Part shown: piece by piece, positions 1-5,655 of the stretch | Numbering within the stretch: the first letter of the stretch is position 1 | How the letters are laid out: every line of letters starts with the position of its first letter | NCBI GenBank assembly: GCA_025360565.1 | Contig: JANYBY010000296.1 | Coordinates: 1 to 11,285, forward strand | Origin: Bacteroidota bacterium | GTDB taxonomy: Bacteria; Bacteroidota; Bacteroidia; B-17B0; Aurantibacillaceae | DNA: 11,285 nucleotides | Direction: 5' to 3' | The notes under the pieces: model-generated | Seen by the model: only the letters and a program-made list of their open reading frames with translations | The model's database searches: none | Told to the model about the DNA's origin: nothing | Made by a program: the position numbers and the translations under genes

Positions 1-54
1 AATAGGCGTTTGCGAAATTACCTCTTGGTTTGGTTTTGTATCTTGTTTTTTCAT
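1..54 (-). CDS. thiC: Probable ThiC (phosphomethylpyrimidine synthase), N-terminal 18 codons only
   Basis: Partial gene. Only the first 18 codons, beginning at the ATG at 54, lie in the window and the rest is beyond the left edge. The visible peptide starts MKKQDTKPNQEVISQTPI, which resembles the short polar lead of Bacteroidota ThiC before its first conserved block. ThiC is the radical-SAM enzyme that rearranges aminoimidazole ribotide into the hydroxymethylpyrimidine phosphate of thiamine. The assignment rests mainly on context: it follows thiS on the same strand behind a TPP riboswitch, and thiS-thiC order is common in this phylum. Eighteen residues cannot prove the identity, and another thiamine gene is possible. 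Confidence 0.6.
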   Translation of the reverse strand, partial: MKKQDTKPNQEVISQTPI

Positions 55-121
55 AGTATTATTTTAGTTTTTAATCTCGGTCATGTTTCCCTTTGGTCTT
101 ACCTCTTGTTTCCTTTTTCGG

Positions 122-146
122 GGTCTCGACTCCGCTCGACCTGACA
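122..146. repeat. REP-like GC-rich hairpin with TCGA arms
   Basis: A GC-rich island in an AT-rich spacer. It contains TCGA at 126-129 and again at 136-139, enclosed by GGTC (122-125) and GACC (138-141), so it can fold into alternative small hairpins. On the minus strand it reads GGTCGAGCGGAGTCGAGACC. This closely resembles short dispersed intergenic elements I recall from many Flavobacteriia and Sphingobacteriia genomes. Copy number cannot be judged from one window, so 'repeat' is inferred from that resemblance. Confidence 0.5.
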
Positions 147-183
147 ACTGCTGCCAGCCTTCTGCCACTATTTAATTTTCGTC

Positions 184-211
184 TCTATACTCTTTACTCA
201 ATTCTCAATAC
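184..211. repeat. Four-unit degenerate 7-bp tandem repeat
   Basis: Four contiguous heptamers lie immediately downstream of the thiS stop codon. Read on the minus strand they are GTATTGA (211-205), GAATTGA (204-198), GTAAAGA (197-191) and GTATAGA (190-184). They are in perfect 7-nt register, each with one or two changes from a GTATTGA/GTATAGA consensus. Slippage expansion is the likely origin. No function is evident. Confidence 0.55.
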
Positions 212-215
212 TATA

Positions 216-416
216 TTATCCTCCTTGTGTGGCTTTAATAATAAGAACGGCGTCGTTTGTTTTTAAGTGTGTTTTTTTCCAATCAGCTTTAGGAATGATT
301 GTTTGGTTAACGGCAATGGCAATACCTTTGGTTTTATCTCCCAATAACGAATCCGTTAATGATAATAATGAATCATCATTAATTGTTTTTACTTCGTTGT
401 TTACTGTAATTTCCAT
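216..416 (-). CDS. thiS: ThiS, sulfur carrier protein for thiazole synthesis
   Basis: This 66-residue ubiquitin-fold protein carries sulfur as a C-terminal thiocarboxylate and donates it to ThiG for the thiazole ring of thiamine. The diagnostic feature is the extreme C-terminus, ATQGG followed directly by the stop. The terminal glycine is the residue adenylated by ThiF and converted to COSH. The N-terminus (MEITVNNE) and the internal stretch IAIAVNQTIIPKADW (about residues 32-46) match the usual ThiS beta-grasp layout, and the length is normal. The ATG at 416 is chosen because it starts the first beta strand. A weak GGA lies 12 nt upstream. It is the first gene after a TPP riboswitch and precedes probable thiC, so it should be expressed only when thiamine pyrophosphate is scarce. 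Confidence 0.92.
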   Translation of the reverse strand: MEITVNNEVKTINDDSLLSLTDSLLGDKTKGIAIAVNQTIIPKADWKKTHLKTNDAVLIIKATQGG

Positions 417-460
417 TTCTAATTAAAATCCAACTTTAGAAATGCGCAGAGGCCTGCTTC

Positions 461-540
461 ACTTTTCCTTACGGCAGCATTAACTGCATCAAGTATAAAG
501 GGTATTATCTCAGTCACCAAAATAGCGACACCCCTAAAGT
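461..540 (-). promoter_or_regulatory. TPP riboswitch (THI element)
   Basis: Read on the minus strand, the conserved TPP aptamer elements occur in order. They are GGGGTG (534-529), CTGAGA (513-508), ATAATACCC (508-500), then CTTGATGCAGTTAATGCTGC (493-474) leading into CCGTAAGGAAA. The 3' part corresponds to the family's CCTGATC-GATAATGCC-GCGTAGGGA pattern. A GCAG/CTGC helix (487-484 with 477-474) is formed, and P1 can close by ACTT (540-537) with AAGT (464-461). It lies 45 nt upstream of the thiS start. No hairpin with a U-tract follows, so control of translation initiation is more likely than transcription termination. Confidence 0.93.
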
Positions 541-545
541 TAAAG

Positions 546-577
546 TAAATGTAACCATTCAATATTCGGAATTCAAG
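546..577 (-). promoter_or_regulatory. Candidate Bacteroidota promoter of the thi operon
   Basis: On the minus strand, CTTG (577-574) and TACATTTA (553-546) are separated by 20 nt, a near match to the Bacteroidota sigma-ABfr pattern TTTG-N19-TAnnTTTG. Predicted initiation around position 542 would start the transcript just before the riboswitch P1 helix at 540. That agreement between independent signals supports the call. Confidence 0.55.
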
Positions 578-716
578 GTTTTTAACGAATAGTTTTTGAA
601 CAAAAAGTTAATATTCGGTTTACCTGAATGAAAGATGTAAAAGGGCCGTTATGCTTAAATTTAAATTTCCCAAAAAATGGTTATTTTTATAAGACGAAAT
701 AACTGAGAAAACTCTT

Positions 717-1139
717 ATGGCAAAACAAAATAAAACTGTAGAAACAAAGAATAGCGTTACCGCTTTTTTAAAAAAAGTAAAAGATGTAAAAAAGCGCGAT
801 GATTGTTCGGCAATAATTAAATTAATGGCTAAACATACCGGGCTTGAAGCAAAAATGTGGGGTTCTGCAATTATAGGTTTTGGAAGCTACCATTATAAAT
901 ACGAGAGTGGAAGGGAGGGAGATGCGCCATTAGTAGGGCTTTCGCCCAGGGCAAATGCCATTGTTTTGTATCTTTCAAACGCTAAGGCAAAACCCGACCT
1001 GCTTAAAAAACTCGGGAAACATAAAATGGGCGGCGGTTGTGTGTATGTTCAAAAACTGGAAGATATTGACACGAAAGTATTGACCACTATGACCGATAAT
1101 TCCATTAAATATCTTAAAAAATTGCATCAGGGAAATTAA
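717..1139 (+). CDS. DUF1801 domain protein
   Basis: This 140-residue cytoplasmic protein has the DUF1801 (YdhG-like) pattern. It has a lysine-rich helical start, then MWG at residues 47-49, the glycine/aromatic stretch GFGSYHYKYESG (54-65), SPR near 76-78, and a hydrophobic strand IVLYL followed by a basic C-terminal helix. The family adopts an alpha/beta fold, is widespread in Bacteroidota and has no established biochemical function. The length is normal. The ATG at 717 is the first available start and is followed by a typical polar N-terminus. The gene stands alone: the thi promoter region diverges upstream and a shared terminator lies 26 nt downstream. A poor promoter-like TATTTTTA (682-689) precedes it without a convincing upstream box. 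The family call is firm, but the role is unknown. Confidence 0.87.
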   Translation: MAKQNKTVETKNSVTAFLKKVKDVKKRDDCSAIIKLMAKHTGLEAKMWGSAIIGFGSYHYKYESGREGDAPLVGLSPRANAIVLYLSNAKAKPDLLKKLGKHKMGGGCVYVQKLEDIDTKVLTTMTDNSIKYLKKLHQGN

Positions 1140-1159
1140 ACGCCTACAAGTCCTATATT

Positions 1160-1195
1160 AAAAAAAAAGGTCCGCTTTATTAAAGCGGACCTTTT
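1160..1195. terminator. Bidirectional intrinsic terminator
   Basis: Perfect inverted repeat: AAAAGGTCCGCTTTA (1165-1179) pairs with TAAAGCGGACCTTTT (1181-1195). It is flanked by nine A (1160-1168) on one side and four T on the other. It lies between the convergent DUF1801 and lipoprotein genes. The nine-T tract on the minus strand makes it strongest for the lipoprotein transcript. Confidence 0.92.
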
Positions 1196-1214
1196 AACTT
1201 AATAGTATTTGGTA

Positions 1215-2075
1215 TTAATCAATAATAACAACCAAATATTTTGAAACGCTCCAAAACTCTTTGCTATTTGTAATTTCAATTTTTTCAACCGGTTTTTCGC
1301 CAACCATTTTGTACGAACCTTTTGGGTGTGTAGTAATTATTTTTGCTTTTTTAGCGCCAATGTTAATGGAGGTCGTTTGTTCAGCATTTATTTTAGTGAA
1401 ATAATCTTTATTAAAATCTTCTTTTACTTTAGTGGTTTTACCTATGCCAATAAACCCACCCTCTTTCGTAATTACATGCTTTTCTATTAATTCTTTGGTA
1501 GTGCCAATAGCATAAAACACGCTATTTATTTCTTCGGTTTTTGCAGCGCTTTCTTCTTCTGCCGCTTTGTAATTGGTATTTAAACTTGCCAATTCAATAT
1601 GCAGGGCTTCTATTTTTGTTTTCAGATCGGCTATCTCGCCATCTTTAAGGTCAAGGCTTTTTTGCAAATTCTCGATCATCAATTCCATCCCTTCTAACTT
1701 TAAATTGGCGTCCTTTAATTTTTTGCTTAAGGAACCAATACGGTTCTTGTTTTTTGTCATCAGATCGTAAATTGCCTGAATGTCTTCTTTGATCTGACTT
1801 TCTTTGCTTTTTACGTCGCCGGTGATGCTGGCGTTTGTAACAATTTTTTCTTTTTCCTTAATGGTGTTTAAATTTTCCTGGATCTCGTTAAAAGCGCCAA
1901 TAAACTCTTGCATGGCCACTTCCTTTTCATTTAACTTTCCGCTTAAATCGTTGGTTACACCTTTTAAGCTATCCGCTAAAGGGTTTGCTTCTTTTTCCTT
2001 ATCTCCGCAAGAAGTAAAATTTAAACTTGCTGCTCCAAGCAAAATCGCTGCTGTTAAAACTTTCAAAATTTTCAT
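1215..2075 (-). CDS. Coiled-coil lipoprotein, possibly surface-exposed
   Basis: 286 residues. The N-terminus is a lipoprotein signal peptide: basic MKILK, a hydrophobic run to about residue 20, then FTSC with the lipidated cysteine at 23. The residues after it (GDKEKE) are charged and acidic, as in proposed Bacteroidota lipoprotein export signals, so the protein may reach the outer face of the outer membrane. Residues about 45-190 are rich in Leu/Ile, Glu and Lys with heptad spacing, indicating a long coiled coil. Residues 190-286 form a separate domain with glycine-rich FIGIGKTTK, ending in the hydrophobic YLVVIID. The architecture resembles Bacteroidota proteins annotated as Cbp1-type collagen-binding adhesins or generic coiled-coil lipoproteins. 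I regard the adhesin label as tentative. It has its own promoter and a strong terminator, so it is probably monocistronic. Confidence 0.85.
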   Translation of the reverse strand: MKILKVLTAAILLGAASLNFTSCGDKEKEANPLADSLKGVTNDLSGKLNEKEVAMQEFIGAFNEIQENLNTIKEKEKIVTNASITGDVKSKESQIKEDIQAIYDLMTKNKNRIGSLSKKLKDANLKLEGMELMIENLQKSLDLKDGEIADLKTKIEALHIELASLNTNYKAAEEESAAKTEEINSVFYAIGTTKELIEKHVITKEGGFIGIGKTTKVKEDFNKDYFTKINAEQTTSINIGAKKAKIITTHPKGSYKMVGEKPVEKIEITNSKEFWSVSKYLVVIID

Positions 2076-2107
2076 GTGTATCTTTTTTTATTAATTCAAT
2101 CTTATAA

Positions 2108-2138
2108 CAAAAGTAACCTTATTAATTAAAAATAAAAA
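2108..2138 (-). promoter_or_regulatory. Candidate promoter of the coiled-coil lipoprotein gene
   Basis: On the minus strand, TACTTTTG (2115-2108) matches TAnnTTTG exactly. TTTT (2138-2135) lies 19 nt upstream in place of TTTG. Initiation near 2104 would give a leader of about 29 nt before the ATG at 2075. The upstream box coincides with the T-tract of the preceding gene's terminator. Confidence 0.55.
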
Positions 2139-2157
2139 GGGCGCAATAAATGCACCC
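2134..2157 (-). terminator. Intrinsic terminator of the bacilliredoxin gene
   Basis: On the minus strand, GGGTGCA (2157-2151) pairs with TGCGCCC (2145-2139) over a 5-nt loop. This gives seven base pairs including one G-U, followed by TTTTT (2138-2134) and more T-rich sequence. It lies 25 nt beyond the bacilliredoxin stop codon. Confidence 0.85.
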
Positions 2158-2181
2158 CTAATAAATTCATGATCTGTTTTT

Positions 2182-2592
2182 TTAGCAAAATTCGTCGTAA
2201 ACAGCCTTTAAATGTTCAGAAATTGCCATTGCGTTATGGCCCTCAATACTATGTCTTTCAACAAAATGAACCAATTCTCCGTTTTTAAATAATGCAATTG
2301 CCGGGCTGCTTGGCGGGTACGGGGTAAAATGTTTACGCGCCTCTGAAACGGCTTCCAGGTCAAATCCTGCAAAAACGGTAGTTAATTTCCCCGGTTTTTT
2401 AACGTTTTCTAAACTTTTTTTAACGCCCGGTCTTGCTGCGCCTGCTGCGCACCCGCAAACTGAGTTAACTACAACTAATACAGTGCCTTCGCTTTTGATC
2501 GCTTTTGAAACGTCTTCCGGGCTGGTTAATTCTTCGAAACCCGCTGTGGTTAATTCGGCTTTCATGGGTTTTACTATTGCTTCTGGATACAT
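2182..2592 (-). CDS. BrxA/BrxB family bacilliredoxin (YphP/YqiW, DUF1094)
   Basis: 136 residues, the usual length. The family has a thioredoxin-like fold with a CxC active site, and in Bacillus it removes bacillithiol from S-bacillithiolated proteins. The signature VVVNSVCGCAAGAARP is intact at about residues 40-55, with C46 and C48 forming the CGC pair. The N-terminal MYPEAIVKPM, the PPSSPAIALFKNGE segment and the C-terminal cysteine (C136) are all family-typical. The ATG at 2592 begins the conserved MYPE motif, so the start is secure. It is a single-gene unit, divergent from the M16 protease gene. The function implies bacillithiol or a similar thiol in this organism, which the window cannot show. 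Whether it is the BrxA or the BrxB orthologue cannot be settled here. Confidence 0.93.
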   Translation of the reverse strand: MYPEAIVKPMKAELTTAGFEELTSPEDVSKAIKSEGTVLVVVNSVCGCAAGAARPGVKKSLENVKKPGKLTTVFAGFDLEAVSEARKHFTPYPPSSPAIALFKNGELVHFVERHSIEGHNAMAISEHLKAVYDEFC

Positions 2593-2608
2593 AATGTAAT
2601 ATTTTAAA

Positions 2609-2639
2609 CAAAATTACATACAAAAAACCGGTTTTCGGA
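2609..2639 (-). promoter_or_regulatory. Candidate promoter of the bacilliredoxin gene
   Basis: On the minus strand, TAATTTTG (2616-2609) is an exact TAnnTTTG match, 17 nt upstream of the ATG. The expected upstream box 19 nt away reads TCCG (2639-2636), a poor match, so the promoter may need an activator. A perfect 12-bp palindrome (2624-2635) fills the spacer. Confidence 0.45.
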
Positions 2640-2694
2640 AGAATTACGTTAAAATGTTATAATATAAGCTTACAATTTAAAATCCCCTTTGTAC

Positions 2695-2725
2695 TGTGTT
2701 TAAAACAACATTTCTGTTATATTTG
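2695..2725 (+). promoter_or_regulatory. Candidate promoter of the M16 protease gene
   Basis: TGTG (2695-2698), exactly 19 nt, then TATATTTG (2718-2725): a full TAnnTTTG match with a one-mismatch upstream box. Initiation near 2729 leaves a leader of only about 10 nt before the ATG at 2739. Confidence 0.65.
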
Positions 2726-2738
2726 TTCACCAAAAATT

Positions 2739-5594
2739 ATGAATAAAATAATAGTAATAGGACTTATTTTCCTTACAACAATAAGCAGTGCTCAAATAAA
2801 AACCGGTGATGCAAAAGCTATGCCCGTTTTAGTTGAAGAAGTTAAAAAAACAGGAAATGAAATTGTTATTCCGTTTAAAAGATACAAGCTTTCGAATGGT
2901 TTAGGACTAATTATACATGAGGATCATAGCGACCCGATCGTATACGTAGATGTAACCTATCATGTGGGCAGTGCGCGCGAACAAGAAGGTAGAAGCGGGT
3001 TTGCACACTTTTTTGAACACATGATGTTTCAGGGTTCTAAAAATGTGGGTGATGAACAGCATTTTAAAATTATTACTGAAGCCGGCGGAATTCTTAATGG
3101 AACAACTAATACCGACAGGACCAATTATTTTGAAACTGTACCAAGCAATCAACTTGAAAAAATGCTTTGGCTCGAAGCAGACAGAATGGGCTTTTTATTA
3201 GATTCGGTAACACAAAAGAAATTTGAAGTGCAGCGTGCCACTGTAAAGAATGAACGCGGCCAAAACTACGATAACAAGCCTTATGGCGTTGTGGGAGAAA
3301 AAGTTGGTGAGGCCCTTTATCCAAAGGGACATCCATATAGTTGGACAACGATCGGTTATTTAGTTGATCTGGATAGGGTGGATGTAAATGACCTTAAACG
3401 ATTTTACATGCGCTGGTATGGTCCAAACAACGCGGTAGTAACGGTTTCCGGCGATGTAAAAACGGAAGATGTTTTGGTATTGGTGCAAAAATATTTTGGA
3501 AGTATTGAAGTGGGGCCTGAAGTAAAATTACAAGTTGCCACTCCGGTTAAATTGGAAGCCAACCGATATATTTCTTATGAGGATAATGTAAAATTTCCAA
3601 TGTTGAATATGGCATTTCCAACTGTAAAATTAAATGATAAGGACGACGCAGTTTTAGATATTTTACAAAATATTTTATCAGGTTCGCAAGGCTCTCCCTT
3701 TTATAAAGCCTTTATCGAAAGTAAAAAAGCGGTGAGTGCAAACGCATTTCAGTATCAACGCGAATTAGCCGGACAGTTTCAAATAATGATCCGTTCAAAT
3801 CCCGGAACAGCTTTAGGTGAAGTTGAAAAAGAAATTAAAAAAACGCTTGAAGAGTGGGAGAAAAAAGGCGCAACCGATGATGACCTTGTAAAGTTTAAAG
3901 CACAATACCAAAGTAATTTGTATAACCGTTTAAGTACCGTTCAGGGTAAGGGTGCCGCCCTGGCATCCTACTATACAATTGCGGGGGATGCAGGATATAT
4001 CAAAAAAGATATTGAAAGATATTTAAAAGTTACAAAAGAAGATATCATGCGTGTTTATAACGCTTACATTAAAAATAAACCGGCTGTAATTTTAAGTTGT
4101 TTGCCTAAAGGAAAGGGCGAATTGCGTGCGCAGCCCGATAACTGGAAAATGTATGAACGTACTGTTGAATTAGAAAGCGCGGAATATAAAAACTTAAAAT
4201 TTGTTGAGCCAAAGGATGATTTTAACCGTGCTGTAACTCCGAAAGCAGGTGTTGCCGCGGGAGTTCCGGTACCTGATTTTTATAATGTAAAAATAAATAA
4301 TCAAATTCCTTTGATCGGGGTAAGAGAAATAGAATTCCCGAAAGTAAATATACTTTTAAGTTTTAAAGCCGGACATTTATATGAGCCAAAAGAAAAATCA
4401 GGGTTGGCGGATCTTACATCGTCTATGTTATCAATGAGCAGTCTTAAAACATCGGCCGAGGAAATTGAAAATAAATTAGACAGGCTTGGTTCCAATGTTA
4501 ATGTTTATGTGGGAGAAGAAGATCTTAGCGCAAGCATACAATGTACGAAAGCGAATTTAAACGCGACTTTAAAAATTGTTGAAGAAAGTTTATTTGAACC
4601 AAAGTGGGATAAAGAAGAATTTGAACTTGAAAAAAAGGGACAATTGGATGGAATTACGCAAGCGCAAACCAACGCTTCTAACATGGCGGACGCGGCTTAT
4701 CGAAAATTACTTTATGGAAGCGATAATGTTATGGGTTACCCAGCTGAAGGCACTTCGGAAACCGTTAGTAACATTACTCTTGAAGACGTGAAGAATTACT
4801 ATACCAAACTTAACTCAGCGGCACTTTCCATTGCGGTAAGCGGTGATGTAACAAAAGAAGAGATCGTAAAAGAGCTGGCGTTCCTTTCTAAACTTAAAAC
4901 AGGAACAGAACCTGTTGCGCCTAAAATAGAAACGCCTAAAGTAGAAAAGACAAAAATTTATTTTATGGATAAAAAAGCCGCGGCTCAAAGCGAAATACGG
5001 ATAGGTTACATGGCTTTGCCGTATGATTACAATGGGGAATATTATAAAAGCCAAATAATGAATTACAGTTTTGGCGGAGCGTTCAATAGTCGTGTTAATT
5101 ATTTGCTTCGCGAAGTAAAAGGCTGGACTTACGGAGCGCGCGCGGGTTTTTCAGGAACAAAATTAACAGGGCCATATACAATAAGCGGCGGTTTTAAAGC
5201 GAATACCACAGATAGCGCGATGGTTGAAATATTTAACGAATTAAAAAAATATAATGAGAGCGGAATTAAGGATGATGAGCTGGATTTTACAAAGCACGCC
5301 ATTGCCCAAAGCGATGCATTAAAATACGAATCGCCGATGCAAAAACTATTTTTTATTAAACGAGTACTTGAGTATAATTTACCCAAAGATTATGTGGCCA
5401 CACAAGGTAAAATACTGAATGGCATTAAAAATGAAGAAATAAACGCTCTCGCCAAAAAAAATCTACCGTACAATAATATGGTAGTAGTGGTGGTTGGCGA
5501 TAAAGCAACCAATTTAGAAAAAGTAAAAAAATTGGGATTTGAAGTTATTGAAATTGATACGAACGGAAAACCAATAGAAAAAATAAAAGATTGA
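2739..5594 (+). CDS. Exported M16 family zinc metallopeptidase, double-length (insulinase/pitrilysin type)
   Basis: 951 residues containing two tandem M16 units, the single-chain architecture of pitrilysin-like peptidases. A signal peptide (residues 1-18, hydrophobic core IIVIGLIFLTT, likely cut after SSA) sends it out of the cytoplasm, probably to the periplasm. The N-terminal unit carries the inverted zinc motif HFFEH: H90 and H94 bind zinc, E93 is the catalytic base, and E172 in VKNERG is the likely third ligand. The C-terminal unit (about 520-920) has no HxxEH. It keeps the REVKGWTY segment with R791 and Y798, the substrate-clamping pair typical of the non-catalytic half, so the enzyme looks complete and active. 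It probably degrades peptides in the envelope. lpdA follows after 61 nt without an obvious terminator, so some read-through is plausible although the functions are unrelated. Confidence 0.94.
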   Translation: MNKIIVIGLIFLTTISSAQIKTGDAKAMPVLVEEVKKTGNEIVIPFKRYKLSNGLGLIIHEDHSDPIVYVDVTYHVGSAREQEGRSGFAHFFEHMMFQGSKNVGDEQHFKIITEAGGILNGTTNTDRTNYFETVPSNQLEKMLWLEADRMGFLLDSVTQKKFEVQRATVKNERGQNYDNKPYGVVGEKVGEALYPKGHPYSWTTIGYLVDLDRVDVNDLKRFYMRWYGPNNAVVTVSGDVKTEDVLVLVQKYFGSIEVGPEVKLQVATPVKLEANRYISYEDNVKFPMLNMAFPTVKLNDKDDAVLDILQNILSGSQGSPFYKAFIESKKAVSANAFQYQRELAGQFQIMIRSNPGTALGEVEKEIKKTLEEWEKKGATDDDLVKFKAQYQSNLYNRLSTVQGKGAALASYYTIAGDAGYIKKDIERYLKVTKEDIMRVYNAYIKNKPAVILSCLPKGKGELRAQPDNWKMYERTVELESAEYKNLKFVEPKDDFNRAVTPKAGVAAGVPVPDFYNVKINNQIPLIGVREIEFPKVNILLSFKAGHLYEPKEKSGLADLTSSMLSMSSLKTSAEEIENKLDRLGSNVNVYVGEEDLSASIQCTKANLNATLKIVEESLFEPKWDKEEFELEKKGQLDGITQAQTNASNMADAAYRKLLYGSDNVMGYPAEGTSETVSNITLEDVKNYYTKLNSAALSIAVSGDVTKEEIVKELAFLSKLKTGTEPVAPKIETPKVEKTKIYFMDKKAAAQSEIRIGYMALPYDYNGEYYKSQIMNYSFGGAFNSRVNYLLREVKGWTYGARAGFSGTKLTGPYTISGGFKANTTDSAMVEIFNELKKYNESGIKDDELDFTKHAIAQSDALKYESPMQKLFFIKRVLEYNLPKDYVATQGKILNGIKNEEINALAKKNLPYNNMVVVVVGDKATNLEKVKKLGFEVIEIDTNGKPIEKIKD

Positions 5595-5601
5595 TCAGGA
5601 A

Positions 5602-5620
5602 GCAGATTGTAATCTGGCTC
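5602..5620. other. Imperfect inverted repeat between the M16 and lpdA genes
   Basis: AGCAGAT (5602-5608) can pair with ATCT-GGCT (5612-5619) around a TGTA loop with one bulged G. It lacks a T-tract, so it is not a convincing terminator. It may be a remnant of a dispersed element or a transcript-processing hairpin. Confidence 0.3.
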
Positions 5621-5655
5621 ATAATCAAAGAATAAAAAATATAAACCAAAGAAAT

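Noticed and set aside
229..426. Open frame on the plus strand opposite thiS
   Set aside because: It is the antisense shadow of a confidently identified thiS and has no family resemblance.
446..457. GCAG-GCCT-CTGC hairpin after the riboswitch as an intrinsic terminator
   Set aside because: A four-base stem with no following U-tract. A role in translational control is more likely.
1573..2094. Two plus-strand open frames opposite the lipoprotein gene
   Set aside because: They are low-complexity Phe/Ser/Leu-rich translations, as expected from the reverse of a Lys/Glu-rich coiled coil.
4301..5386. Several short frames within the M16 gene on both strands
   Set aside because: They are shadows of a 951-residue protein whose motifs are continuous through the region.
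5595..5655. Terminator or riboswitch between the M16 and lpdA genes
   Set aside because: Only one imperfect stem without a T-tract. No aptamer motif is recognisable in 61 nt.
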